DNA of 64,000 nucleotides from Chrysaora quinquecirrha. Its lineage: Eukaryota > Cnidaria > Scyphozoa > Semaeostomeae > Pelagiidae. Under the pieces are notes generated by a model. That model was not told the DNA's origin. It saw only the letters and a list, made by a program, of their open reading frames with translations, and ran no database searches. Where the stretch lies: positions 5,256,202 to 5,320,201 of the forward strand of contig JACTAT010000039.1 in assembly GCA_014526335.1 (NCBI GenBank), read 5' to 3'. Position 1 is the stretch's first letter. Every line of letters begins with the position of its first letter. Of this stretch, positions 1 to 12,082 are shown one piece after another. Both the position numbers and the translations under genes were made by a program.

Positions 1-3000
1 AAATGTATTATTTTTGCCCCGTTGATGGATAAAAAGACTTTTATAGCCTTATGAATGTTTTTGGTAGGTTTTGGAAAATTTTGAGGACCCTAGATTTTGG
101 GCGATTTTGGCATTTTGCCTTAGTATAGCCTTGCCTTTTGGCCAAAATCGGGCAATTTCTTGGGTTTATTTTCATCAATTTTCCGGACTAAAATGTATTA
201 TTTTTGCCCGTTGATGGATAAAAGACTTTTATAGCCTTATGAATGTTTTTGGTAGGTGTTTTTGGGCGATTTTTGGCAGGTTTTGGAAAATTTTCTTGGG
301 TTTATTTTCATAAATTTTCCGGACTAAAATGTATTATTTTGAGGACCCTCGATTTTGGGCCCTAGATTTTGGGCATTTTGCCTTTTGTATAGCCTTGCCT
401 TTTGGCCAAAATCGGGCAATTTCTTGGGTTTATTTTCATCAATTTTCCGGACTAAAATGTATTATTTTGCCCCGTTGATGGATAAAAAGACTTTTATAGC
501 CTTATGAATGTTTTTGGTAGGTTTTGGAAAAATTTGAGGACCCTCGATTTTGGGCGATTTTGGCATTTTGCCTTAGTATAGCCTTGCCTTTTTGGCCAAA
601 ATCGGGCAATTTCTTGGGTTTATTTTCATCAATTTTCCGGACTAAAATGTATTATTTTTGCCCTGTTGATGGATAAAAAGACTTTTTATAGCCTTATAAA
701 TGTTTTTTGGTAGGTTTTGGAAAATTTTGTGGACCCTCGATTTTGGGCGATTTTTGGCATTTTTGCCTTAGTATAGCCTTGCCTTTTTGGCCAAAATCGG
801 GCAATTTCTTGGGTTTATTTTCATCAATTTTCCGGACTAAAATGTATTATTTTTGCCCTGTTGATGGATAAAAGACTTTTATAGCCTTATAAATGTTTTT
901 GGTAGGTTTTGGAAAATTTGTGGACCCTCGATTTTGGGCGATTTTTGGCATTTTGCCTTAGTATAGCCTTGCCTTTTTGGCCAAAATCGGGCGATTTCTT
1001 GGGTTTATTTTCATCAATTTTCCGGACTAAAATGTATTATTTTTGCCCCGTTGATGGATAAAAAGACTTTTATAGCCTTATAAATGTTTTTTGGTAGGTT
1101 TTGGAAAATTTTGTGGACCCTCGATTTTGGGCGATTTTTGGCATTTTTGCCTTAGTATAGCCTTGCCTTTTTGCCCAAAATCGTGCGATTTCTCGGGTTT
1201 ATTTTCATCAATTTTCCGGACTAAAATGTATTATTTTTGCCCCTTTGATGGATAAAAAGAGTTTTTATAGCCTTATAAATGTTTTTTGGTAGGTTTTGGA
1301 AAAATTTGAGGACCCTCGATTTTGGGCGATTTTTGGCATTTTTGCCTTAGTATAGCCTTGCCTTTTGGCCAAAGTCGGGCGATTTCTTGGGTTTATTTTC
1401 ATTAATTTTCCGGACTAAAATGTTTTATTATTGCCCCGTTGATGGATAAAAAGACTTTTTATAGCCTTATAAATTTTTTTGGGGAGGTTTTGGAAAATTT
1501 TGTGGACCCTCGATTTTGGGCGATTTTGGGCATTTTTGCCTTAGTATAGCCTTGCCTTTTTGGCCAAAATAGGGCGATTTCTTGGGTTTATTTTCATCAA
1601 TTTTCCGGACTAAAATGTATTATTTTTGCCCCGTTGATGGATAAAAAGACTTTTTTTAGCCTTATAAATGTATTTTGGTAGATTTTGGAAAATTTTGAGG
1701 ACCATTGGTTTGGGCGATTTCGGGCGATTTAGCCTTAGTATAGCCTTGCCTTTTTGGCCAAAATAGGGCGATTTCTTGGGTTTATTTTCATCAATTTTCC
1801 GGACTAAAATGTATTATTTTTGCCCCGTTTATGGACAAAAAGACTTTTTATAGCCTTATAAATGTATTTTGGTAGATTTTGGAAAATTTTGAGGACCATT
1901 GATTTTGGGCGATTTCGGGCGATTTAGCCTTAGTATAGCATTGCCTTTTTGGCCAAAATTGGGCGATTTCTTGGGTTTATTTTCATCAATTTTCCGGACT
2001 AAAATGTATTATTTTTGCCCCGTTGATGGATAAAAAGACTTTTCATAGCTTTATAAATGTTTTTGGTAGGTTTTGGAAAATTTTGTGGACCCTCGATTTT
2101 GGGCGATTTTAGGCATTTTTGCCTTAGTATAGCCTTGCCTTTTTGCCCAAAATCGGGCGATTTGTTGGGTTTATTTTCATCAATTTTCCGGACTAAAATG
2201 TATTATTTTTGCCCCGTTGATGAATAAAAAGACTTTTTATAGCCTTATAAATGTTTTTTGGTAGGTTTTGGAAAAATTTGAGGACCCTAGATTTTGGGCG
2301 ATTTTTGGCATTTTTGCCTTAGTATAGCCTTGCCATTTTGGCCAAAATCGGGAAATTTCTTGGGTTTATTTTCATCAATTTTCCGGACTAAAATGTATTA
2401 TTTTTGCCCCGTTGATGGATAAAAAGACATTTTATAGCCTTATGAATTTTTTTTTGGTAGGTTTTGGAAAAATTTGAGGACCCTCGATTTTGGGCGATTT
2501 TTGGCATTTTTGCCTTAGTATAGCCTTGCCTTTTTGGCTAAAATTGGGCAATTTCTTGGGTTTATTTTCATCAATTTTCCGGACTAAAATGTATTATTTT
2601 TGCCCCGTTGATGGATAAAAAGACTTTTTATAGCCTTATAAATGTCTTTTGGTAGGTTTTGGAAAATTTTGTGGACCCTCGATTTTGGGGGATTTTTGGC
2701 ATTTTTGCCTTAGTATAGCCTTGCCTTTTTGGCCAAAATCGGGCGATTTCTTGAGTTTATTTTCATAAATTTTCCGGACTAAAATGTATTGTTTTTGCCC
2801 CGTTGATGGATAAAAAGACTTTTTATAGCCTTATAAATGTTTTTTGGTAGGTTTTGGAAAATTTTGTGGACCCTCGATTTTGGGCGATTTTTGGCATTTT
2901 TGCCTTAGTATTGCCTTGCCTTTTTGCCCAAAATCGGGCGATTTCTTGGGTTTATTTTCATCAATTTTCCGGACTAAAATGTATTAATTTTGCCCTGTTG

Positions 3001-5035
3001 ATGGATAAAAAGACTTTTAATAGCCTTATAAATGTTTTTTGGTAGGTTTTGGAAAAATTTGAGGACCCTCGATTTTGGACGATTTTTGGCATTTTTGCCT
3101 TAGTATAGCCTTGCCTTTTTGGCCAAAATCGGGCGATTTCTTGAGTTTATTTTCATAAATTTTCCGGACTAAAATGTATTGTTTTTGCCCCGTTGATGGA
3201 TAAAAAGACTTTTTATAGCCTTATAAATGTTTTTTGGTAGGTTTTGGAAAATTTTGTGGACCCTCGATTTTGGGCGATTTTTGGCATTTTTGCCTTAGTA
3301 TTGCCTTGCCTTTTTGCCCAAAATCGGGCGATTTCTTGGGTTTATTTTCATCAATTTTCCGGACTAAAATGTATTAATTTTGCCCTGTTGATGGATAAAA
3401 AGACTTTTAATAGCCTTATAAATGTTTTTTGGTAGGTTTTGGAAAAATTTGAGGACCCTCGATTTTGGACGATTTTTGGCATTTTTGCCTTAGTATAAGC
3501 CTTGCCTTTTTGGCCAAAATCGGGCGATTTCTTGGGTTTACTTTCATCAATTTTCCGGACTAAAATGTATTATTTTTGCCCCGTTGATGGATAAAAAGAC
3601 TTTTTATAGCCTTATAAATGTTTTTTGGGAGGTTTTGGAAAATTTTGTGGACCCTCGATTTTGGGCGATTTTGGGCATTTTTGCCTTAGTATAGCCTTGC
3701 CTTTTTTGGCAAAAATCGGGGCGATTTCTTGGTTTTATTTTCATCAATTTTCCGGACTAAAATGTATTATTTTTGCCCCGTTGATGGATAAAAAGACTTT
3801 TTATAGCCTTATAATTGTTTTTTAGTAGGTTTTGGAAAATTTTGAGGACCCTCAATTTTTGGCGATTTTTGGCATTTTTGCCTTAGTATAGCCTTGCCTT
3901 TTTGGCCAAAATCGGGCAATTTCTTGGGTTTATTTTCATCAATTATCCCGACTAAAATGTATTATTTTTGCCCCGTTGATGGATAAAAAGACTTTTTATA
4001 GCCTTATAAATGTCTTTTGGTAGGTTTTGGAAAATTTTGTGGACCCTCGATTTTGGGAGATTTTTCGCATTTTTGCCTTAGTATAGCCTTGCCTTTTTGC
4101 CCAAAATCGTTCGATTTCTCGGGTTTATTTTCATCAATTTTCCGGACTAAAATGTATTATTTTTGCCCCTTTGATGGATAAAAAGAGTTTTTATAGCCTT
4201 ATAAATGTTTTTTGGTAGGTTTTGGAAAAATTTGAGGACCCTCGATTTTGGGCGATTATTGGCATTTTTGCCTTAGTATAGCCTTGCCTTTTTGCCCAAA
4301 ATCGGGCAATTTCTTGGGTTTATTTTCATCAATTTTCCGGACTAAAATGTATTATTTTTGCCCCGTTGATGGATAAAAAGACTTTTTATAGCCTTACAAA
4401 TGCTTTTTGGTAGGTTTTGGAAAATTTTGTGGACCCTCGATTTTGGGCGATTTTTGGCATTTTTGCCTTAGTATAGCCTTGCCTTTTTGGCCAAAATCGG
4501 GCGATTTCTTGAGTTTATTTTCATCAATTTTCCGGACTAATATGTATTATTTTTGCCCCGTTGATGGATAAAAAGACTTTTTATAGCCTTATAAATGTTT
4601 TTTGGTAGGTTTTGGAAAATTTTGTGGACCCTCGATTTTGGGCGATTTTTGGCATTTTTGCCTTAGTATTGCCTTGCCTTTTTGCCCAAAATCGGGCGAT
4701 TTCTTGGGTTTATTTTCATCAATTTTCCGGACTAAAATGTATTAATTTTGCCCTGTTGATGGATAAAAAGACTTTTAATAGCCTTATAAATGTTTTTGGT
4801 AGGTTTTGGAAAATTTTGAGGACCCTCGATTTTGGACGATTTTTGGCATTTTTGCCTTAGTATAGCCTTGCCTTTTTGGCCAAAATCGGGCGATTTCTTG
4901 GGTTTACTTTCATCAATTTTCCGGACTAAAATGTATTATTTTTGCCCCGTTAATGGATAAAAAGACTTTTTATAGCCTTATAAATATATTTTGGTAGGTT
5001 TTGGAACTTTTGAGGACCCTTGATTTTGGACAATT
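1..5035. repeat. Satellite array, about 195-bp unit
   Basis: About 26 head-to-tail copies of an AT-rich unit of roughly 195 bp. Each carries the landmarks GTTGATGGATAAAAAGACTT, TTTTGGTAGGTTTTGGAAAA, GACCCTCGATTTTGGGCGAT and TTTTCATCAATTTTCCGGAC. Copies in the first 600 bp are the most rearranged: one near 250-370 is internally scrambled and several have lost bases. A two-unit block (about 2750-3130) recurs almost identically 390 bp later (about 3140-3520), and a third near-copy starts around 4500, so there is higher-order structure. The array enters from the left window edge, so its full length is unknown. Short ORFs inside it are by-products of the repeat and are not genes. Confidence 0.97.
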
Positions 5036-5404
5036 GTTAGAGATTTTCCATTGGTGCCACAGGTTGGTTTGCAATAGCCACATCTTAACACTTAAAATGA
5101 CTGGTGTATCTCGACCTCTCATGTTCCTTAGCTTTACTGACTTAGTTTTGAACTTTAATTGGAAGATCTTGAATCAAAGAATCAAAAAGAATCAGATCAA
5201 GCATTGTATAATATTTTTGAATTCACAAGCAAACAAAATTACATGCAACAATAAACTTTTAAGACTTGGTAAAACAGTTTTTCTTCTAGTTTCTTTGATT
5301 CACATCCAAAGCAATATTCAAGTTACATCAGTCACAATGTCCTAAAAACAGAAATAGAGACATGATTTTAATGTGATGTCACAGAGATATGCAAATTGTA
5401 GCTA

Positions 5405-5600
5405 AGCCAAGAGGTGCAGTAGCAGTGAGGTTAAATCTAGCTTACTTGGGGGGCCAGAAGCCCAGTGAGGTCAGGGTTAGAGCCTAAGCTAAGGTAGTGT
5501 CAGAGCCAGGGTCGAGGTCTTCAATTGTTAACTGACTACTAAAATCCAAGCAACTGGTACTACACTATTTCATTTTTACCTTCAGAGGAGAAACTTTTTG
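5405..5600 (+). repeat. tRNA-derived SINE, family 1, old copy
   Basis: The segment shares a colinear series of blocks with the better copy at 28066-28240: a GTGAGGTCAGGGTTAGAGCC B-box-like stretch, then GGTAGTGTCAGAGCCAGGGT, CGAGGTCT, a GTTAACTGACTACT block, a CAACTGGTACTA block, and a tail ending in TTTCATTTTTACCTTC. The B-box is decayed (GGTTAGAGCC rather than GGTTCGAGCC), so this looks like an old insertion. It lies between the satellite and ATP5F1D. Confidence 0.7.
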
Positions 5601-6914
5601 GTGGGGGTGAAGGTGGTCTGATATCTATACCCCTGAATTAATCCCATGCACCCATGACACTAAGCAACCAGAGCTAGCCCCAAGCTAACAAAGCTAAATT
5701 AGAAGCAAGATATCTGATTGAAACCTTTCAAACATGTGAAACATATGAAACTTGAAAAAAGAAGCTTAAGATCAAGAACTGCTAAGTAGATACAAAAGAT
5801 ACCTTAAAATCGCAGAACTACATGTTTAATTTATAAGAAAGTTTGCAATGACACCCAGTACTCAAACTTTCTCAGAAATAGAATTTTAGTATCTAAACTT
5901 TCTCAACGCCTTCTCAATAAAATTACCTTATTTTGTCTTTAGTACCCTTGTCAAAACAAACCACAATGTATTTCAAAACGAACCAAAATTTTAACAGAAA
6001 ATGTGTCCCCAAAGGTTCCTCTTTCCATAGCTGTTACCAAAGGTAAGAGAGGCCGCCACTCCTATCCCTTATCTGAAGACCAATTACCCTCGTTCCTACT
6101 CTTTCATGCTGAGTGCTTAGCAAAGAGGCAATGAGTGCTTTGGTATGACACAGCCTTTTTTGGCTTTAACTGAAACCCTAGCAACTCATGGGCAAGCACT
6201 CTGCCACTAGGCCACACAATAGCTGACAAGCATGCACTAGACTTATTACACAAGTCTCATGTTTTGCTCATAAAATCCAGACCAACAACCACAGCAATTC
6301 GCTACACTGAGACTTATATCTTAACAATGTTCAAAAGCGGCCAGTTTTGTATTGAAACTTGTTATTCTAAATTTGAATGTTTTGATTGAAACACAAAATT
6401 GCCATTTCCCTCTGCTGCTCACTGATTGGCCAGATTTTATTCTATCGTTCAATCTGATGAAAAATCGAATCGCAATAAAAGTGGGAGGATATTAATAAGT
6501 CAGTGAAAATGCAGCAAATTAAGTGCTGCAATCTGATTGGCTCCCCAATTTTTTGGGGAGAGTGGCCGCTTTTTTGCATGCAAAAGGCATGAATCCCAGT
6601 TTGAGCAGCTTTCTGACAACAACAACAACTAAAGATGGTAGCTGCAATAACTGGGACTTGTGTAATAAGTCTAGGCATGCAAAAATAGACCATTTAAACT
6701 AAAGATTTTCAAACTTTTAACACCAATAAAATCAATATCTTAAAGACTAGAAGCATAAAACTTTGCCTGAACACTAAATAGAAGGTGCTGAATTCGAATC
6801 TGAAGTCGAAATTTATCTATGACATAATTTTCAATTTTTTTGAAAATGAGGCCCTTAGTTGAAATGGTCTATACACAAGAAACTTATAAAAAGTGAATGA
6901 CAAAGATCTTACAT
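5601..6914. other. Intergenic, no gene seen
   Basis: This is the stretch downstream of the ATP5F1D stop codon. I see no coding exon with plausible splice sites. TTTATT near 6434 (AATAAA on the minus strand) could serve ATP5F1D polyadenylation, but it is almost 500 bp beyond the stop. The part around 6690-6870 resembles the AAAGTTC/AATCGT dispersed repeat seen better at 8985, 12478, 60740 and 62650. Confidence 0.5.
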
Positions 6915-8291
6915 TCAGTGCTCCAAAGCCTTTATCAGTGCTTCATGGAACTCTATACCAATTATTGCTGCTGCTTTATCAGTCTCCGATGATGAAGTTG
7001 ACAGGAGCATCTGTGCAGCCTCAAGACCTTGTCTTGCAGCATTTACATCTAGATCAGCTAATGGGGCAGCCTCTTCTGCTAATATCTGTGCACTGGAATC
7101 TTTATTCACAGTTACTGTTCCACTACTGACAAAGTATTTCTCTGTTTTTCCTGATTCAAAAACTGTTACAACTCCTGGTTTCAACACAGCAATCACTGGT
7201 ACATGGCTTGGCAGAATACCAAAACTTCCACTCATGGAAGGAACATCAACTTGGGTAACACCTACTGAATTGTAATATACCTGAAAAACATAGAATCTAA
7301 ATGAAACATAGACTTTGCTTTACCAATTAAATGAAAACTCTTCCATTATATATCTAATGGTCTTCCATTTTTTTATTATTGTTATGTATTGTAGTACGGC
7401 TTCTCTGTCATAAGGGACTTTATGCAGCAGCAGAAGCACATTTTTTATAAGAAACTGGTTTATAAGAAACCTAGAACTTGACACCCCAAAAGAAGAAACT
7501 TTTAGAACTAGGAGGAAGAAGTTAAGAAACTTGAGAAATTTTTGTGTCAGTTTTCCAACATACTGATTTCACATTTGTGGACGTAGTAATCAATTCTCAA
7601 GCATTTCCATTCGATTTCTTGCACCAGCATGGCTAATTTTTTGTAATACAATAATACTAATAATTTGCTTGCTATATTCACGTTTTTTTATCGTTTTTAC
7701 TGCAATTCATTTCCATTAAATCAAGAAACTGTGAAGAAACTTTTAGAACTAAAATTGGGCCAAAAATTAAGAAACTTTTAGAACTAGGCCCCGAGCCAGG
7801 CTTCTTAGCCAACAAACTGCTGGTTCAGGGATGAAAATATGATTTTAACAAAGACTTGTTTGCATGGAAACAATCGAACAATGGTGCACTGGTCCGCTGA
7901 ATTGACCAAAAATATCTCAGGGTGCACCAATCAATCAACAAATTGCCCAGAATCTTTCAAGCACCTCACCAGAATAGTTAGCAAAAGTACACATCAAAGG
8001 AATTTCAAGCTATTGAATCATAAATAAAGTCTTTTCATTTATACTTCAACGATTTAACCCATTCCTACTCAAAGACGAGGCCTAATTGCCCGACTGCAAG
8101 GGCCTTAGGCCCAAAGTGGCCTAAAAATGCATGGCTGCTGATGATGGCCTTACCTTACTGGGGGTACCAAATGTCAATGAAAGTCCACCGCTGCTCGCTT
8201 CATCTGCAAGCCCTCTTCTGGCTACAGCTATGCGTTGCAAACCATGAATCCTTGAAGCTCTTGAAATCGATCGAATAATGGAAAAAGACAT
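6915..8291 (-). CDS. ATP5F1D: ATP synthase subunit delta, mitochondrial
   Basis: This is the delta subunit of the F1Fo ATP synthase central stalk (homologue of bacterial epsilon), which helps couple proton-driven rotation of the c-ring to the catalytic F1 head. There are two exons on the minus strand: 8154-8291 (46 codons) and 6915-7280 (121 codons plus TGA), joined in phase 0 to give 167 aa. That is almost the usual animal length of about 168. The N-terminus is an Arg/Ser-rich mitochondrial presequence (MSFSIIRSISRASRIHGLQR) without acidic residues. The mature part starts near LTFGTPSKVYYNSVGVTQVD and keeps family signatures: DVPSMSGSFGILPSHVPVIA, EKYFVSSGTVTVN and SSAQILAEEAAPL, followed by the C-terminal helical hairpin ending in EALIKALEH. 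The ATG at 8291 is the first in-frame Met of exon 1. The donor region has two overlapping GTAAGG motifs, and the one at 8153 keeps the frame. A MITE copy occupies the intron (7437-7810). Confidence 0.95.
7437..7810 (+). mobile_element. AAGAAAC-type MITE inside the ATP5F1D intron
   Basis: A copy of the ACACG-TTTTTTATAAG-terminated family. The left end is CACATTTTTTATAAGAAACT followed by a second ATAAGAAAC. The interior repeats AAGAAAC many times (for example TTAAGAAACTTGAGAAATTT and GTGAAGAAACTTTTAGAACT), and the block ends AGGCCCCGAGCCAGGC. The right inverted terminus is missing, so the copy is truncated. It is the same subfamily as 8493-8890, in the opposite orientation. Confidence 0.8.
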
Positions 8292-8492
8292 TTTTATTGG
8301 AGATATTTCGCGGCGGATTGGGACCTTGATGGTAGCTGAAAAGGACAAGTGTCCGAGAGGCCGGTTTTGCTAAGGGCCTGGCACTAGTCTGGAACAATCA
8401 AGAGGGTTTGTGATAGTTGGCATCACTGTTCATCAACTGCATCACTCTCATCAATGTTCGTAGCGTGAAATCATGATCAAATGATTGGTGAT

Positions 8493-8890
8493 ACACGTTT
8501 TTTTTATAAGAAACCTAGCTCGGGGCCTAGTTCTAAAAGTTGCTTAATTTTTTGTCCAATTTTACTTCTAAAAGTTTCTTAACAGTTTCTTAGTGAATTG
8601 AAATAAATTGCAGTAAAGACGACAAAAAACCTTCTGTGAGATACACGGAAACCAGTATTGCTTACAGATGCGAGAAATCGCACAGAATTAGCCACGCTGG
8701 TGCGAGAAATCGCACGGAAATGCTTGAGAACTAATTACTACCTCCAAAAATGTGAACCAGTATGTTGGAAACAGACGCAAAAATGTCTACAGTTTCTTAA
8801 CTTCTTCCTCCTAGTTCTAAAAGTTTCTTAACTTTTTGGGTGTTTAGTTCTAGGTTTCTTATAAACCAGTTTCTTATAAAAGAACGTGTA
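8493..8890 (-). mobile_element. AAGAAAC-type MITE, complete copy
   Basis: Inverted termini are ACACGTTTTTTTTATAAGAA at the left and TTTCTTATAAAAGAACGTGT at the right. The interior carries many copies of GTTTCTTA (reverse of TAAGAAAC), usually after CTAAAA. Two motifs in a row sit at the right end (GTTTCTTATAAACCAGTTTC), which defines the element's orientation as minus. It lies just upstream of the ATP5F1D start, so it may overlie the promoter or 5' leader. It encodes no transposase and must depend on one elsewhere. Confidence 0.85.
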
Positions 8891-8984
8891 GTGCCCGGGT
8901 GTAGTGATGCAACCGCATCATAATGGATTCCTTTCCTGATCGTTACTCAATACTCAGGCAAATGCTTCGGCAAAAGCGTAAAGT

Positions 8985-9195
8985 TGGTTTTTCTTTATTT
9001 TTCAAAATACGCGAAACATGTTTTTGTGTGAGCGTTCAAAGTTCCCGATTCTATAAGCGCTTTAGCCGTGAAAAATGGCTGGAGACGAAACTTTTTAATC
9101 CGACTTTGACCCCCTTATATAATCGTAAACTTTGAACGCTCACAAAATTTAAGTTCAAGCGCAAAGACAGAAAACTTTGCACATACACTTACTGT
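8985..9195. repeat. Foldback repeat (TTCAAAGTTC family)
   Basis: A short palindromic interspersed repeat. The left arm contains GAGCGTTCAAAGTTCCCGAT and the right arm ATCGTAAACTTTGAACGCTC, about 90 bp apart. The phrase CCGTGAAAAATGGCTGGAGA lies in the loop. Other copies occur at 12478-12790, 60740-60960 and 62650-62905, which identifies it as a dispersed family of unknown class. Confidence 0.65.
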
Positions 9196-9235
9196 AGATG
9201 CTTGATTTTTTAATATATAGGTAAACGAATATATA

Positions 9236-9793
9236 CAGTTGACATCCGCTATCTCGAACGATTTTCCGTTTCCCCTCGTTTTGGTACAAGGGTTTGTATA
9301 GAAAAATCATCCGCTATCTCGAACCCCGTTATCTCGAACATTCGCTGTCTCGAACCATTTTCGATTTTCCATGGAGGAAAACCTGCTCTTTATCTCGAAC
9401 TTTGCCAAATTTTCTGCTGAACTGGAAAAAGAGACAGGCTGAAAATATGTATAAGTTCGCCTAGCGGAGCGGGAATGGCAGCAGCTAAGTGATAGTCTGC
9501 CCATGTATACAATAGACGAAGCTGTTCTCTTTCGAGATGTGCTGCATCGCCATTATCTCAATTTCACCAATAGTAGGGATGAAAGCAGATGAGCTTTGAC
9601 TCCTATGTTAAAAAATACCAGACTTGTTTGATGAAATTTGGGATCAGCAACTCTGCATGTTAATTGAGGTTCCTTTTCTAACTTAAAAACTATAATTTTT
9701 TATATTTATACGAGGCATCCGTTATCTCGAACATTCGCTATCTCGAACAAATTCCAGTTTCCCTTGAGAGTTCGAGATAGCGGATGTCAACTG
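9236..9793. mobile_element. pogo/Tc1-mariner-like MITE with TA duplication
   Basis: A 558-bp element with inverted termini CAGTTGACATCCGCTATCTC and GAGATAGCGGATGTCAACTG. It is flanked on both sides by TA (9234-9235 and 9794-9795), as expected for the Tc1/mariner superfamily; CAGT-starting termini with ATCTCGAAC subterminal repeats are typical of pogo-like elements. ATCTCGAAC or its reverse recurs many times inside both arms. There is no transposase ORF. A decayed relative with ATCTCGAA phrases lies near 26575-26800. Confidence 0.85.
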
Positions 9794-10440
9794 TATACCA
9801 CTTCAGCCGACCTAGCCCAGCCAACTTCGACAAACTGACGAGCCTTATTAAGCATTCTAGCACCCTTAGAATTTCACGGAAAGAAAATCCTTTCTGTTGC
9901 ACAGAATAATGTAGAGAAAAAACAGTGAATGAACATGAACTATTAATATAATCTATCAATATCAACAATAAAATATACAGATTATGTGAAGATTTCTTTA
10001 TAGATTTGATAACACTAGATCAGCAAATCAAAATTAACTGTACTGCTTTGGAAATATTGCACGTCACAGGTAAATTTATTCTACTATTGGTAAAGGATGC
10101 ACACGCTTCGTTCATAAAGGCCGCTATCCATACGAGTGTTTTCGAGCGTGCTACTGCAGCGTATTATTGACCGCGTGCGCACGCAAAAAAGTTGAAGGCA
10201 TCTCAACTTTCGACGTTAGAAAGAGCGCTCAGATCTAGACGCTGCATCCGCGCGCTCAGAAACACTCAAATGGAAAGCGTCCATATAAAACCCGAGGTTG
10301 TACTTGTAGGTCAAAACGCTAAATCTTTCATATTTCAAAATAGCTTGCTTGTTTTCTCTGATTATTGGGAAAATCATGAGGTATGATAATCATAGGGTTC
10401 AAACATTCAGTTTCTTCCCGGCCGTTAGACGCAAGCCTAT

Positions 10441-10811
10441 ACATGTATTTTTTTTATGAGAAACTCTTTATAAGAAACCCAGACTCTCGAATGGCGAAAA
10501 ATTTAAGAAACTTCAGTGCCGACCTTAAAGTTCAGAAACTTTCCACCTGAAATAGCTGACTTTTCTTTTATTTCCCATGTTTCGTTTGCAATAACGCATT
10601 TCTGTGACAAGCAAACAGGAAACCTATAGGCTTTCAAATACGATCAATAAACGTGTTTGGAGCATCATTCAGATAGAATAACTATGTTGCCAATATGGAT
10701 ATTCAACATTCAAGAAACTTTTAAGAAACTTTCAGTATTGAAAATTTGAAAATTGTAAGAAACTTTCAGTACTGGATCAATTGTTTAGTTTCTTATAAAA
10801 AAATACGTGTA
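10441..10811 (+). mobile_element. AAGAAAC-type MITE, second subtype
   Basis: The left end is ACATGTATTTTTTTTATGAG with GAAAC motifs, and the right end is GTTTCTTATAAAAAAATACG followed by TGT. The interior has direct copies of TTAAGAAACTT and GTAAGAAACTTTCAGTA. Outside the termini and the heptamer, the interior differs from 8493-8890, so this is a separate subtype using the same motif letter. Confidence 0.8.
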
Positions 10812-12082
10812 GTCCAGGCAAAAAAGAGCTTTACTGAAATTCCCAAGGCAGTTAACAAATACGTCCACTTTTCAGTGCATATTTAGCTACGATAATCATA
10901 AATATAGTTAAAAGCAACACTGATACAACAGTGCATCTATTTATCTTTTGCATAAGTTCATTATTGCATAATTACTTTTTACTTAAAACAGTATGTTATT
11001 CAGTGTAACTATAGCATTGCTCCTGAGTTACAAATAAATGCATTTCTCAAACAAAAAGATATAATCACAACCAATTGACCAATTCGGCGAAGATTTCCAT
11101 GTCCATATATGCCAGATCATGTGATACCTGTTTTCTTCGGTTAAGTGGCCGAGAGGCTTATTTAAATATCCATCCCAAAATTGACTGATCATTTGAAAAT
11201 TTCAGTATAAACTAACGCTTTGGCGGAAAATATTTCTCGCAGCATTTGGCAAAAGTTGTGTCTCTTGATCCACTCTATCAAGAGCTTGGACATAAACTAT
11301 CAAAGAAGTGTCTGGGACCAACCTGATGGGCAAACCACGAATCCGTCCTATTGTGGCTTAATGTACGAAAAATTTGTTTTATGTATTTAATCAAAAGAAA
11401 CTCTGAAATGGGCATGAAAAATCTTGCCGAACCGGTGTACTATTTACTTCTATAGTTATCTGAATATCTAATCTATATGACCTAAGTCAAATAACCGTCA
11501 CGATCATGTCTCAACAGGTGACGCTTATAAGAACGAGAATTCAATCGAGTCCAGCAAGACCAGACTCGTCAGCTGAGCAGGCTGTCTTACTGGAAAGTGT
11601 GCCATGCGTAGATCTATGTTCTTGAACAACAGCAAATCGCACCATCTCTAATTTTCAAGGAAAACGAAAATAAATAACATCGGATATGTACAAATCGAAG
11701 TTTTGACGTCTCTTTCTTGTAAATCTACCAATCAACAGTGTTCTGCAGATATTGTGAGTGACTAACTACATGCCGCATTGTATTTCTCCAAAATTAGGAC
11801 TGTGTTTGAGGAGTTGCTTCTTGAGAACCTGTACTTTTAAAGCCTCCAGTCTATATTAATCAGGAAATAAAATCATTCATGTTCCAGACAGACTTACCAT
11901 ACTCAAATGTGTTAAAGATACTTTCTCACAGACTCAATATGCACGCAATAATTGTTGACAATAGAGCCACGCTGTATGACAGTTCAGTTTTCCAACTCCC
12001 TGAGTCAATACGCTTGCCTCCTTTCACTGTTGGGGAGATATTTTTTTCTAAAAAGAAATTGAAAATACATTATGAGGAGTTT
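10812..12082. other. Intergenic, no gene seen
   Basis: AT-rich sequence between a MITE and the 3' end of the Ig-domain gene. I see no exon with convincing splice sites and no repeat shared with the rest of the window. It should contain the 3' UTR of the Ig gene, because that gene is transcribed leftward and its stop is at 12083-12085. I could not pick out a clear polyadenylation signal. Confidence 0.4.

Noticed and set aside
2854..4860. Identical 63-aa and longer ORFs repeated along the satellite
   Set aside because: They recur at multiples of the 195-bp unit and have no coding character; they are produced by the tandem repeat.
1..5035. CRISPR-like array
   Set aside because: The repeats are contiguous 195-bp units without unique spacers, in a eukaryotic genome.
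8292..8348. N-terminal extension of ATP5F1D beyond the ATG at 8291
   Set aside because: The upstream frame has no ATG, and the length from 8291 (167 aa) already matches the family.
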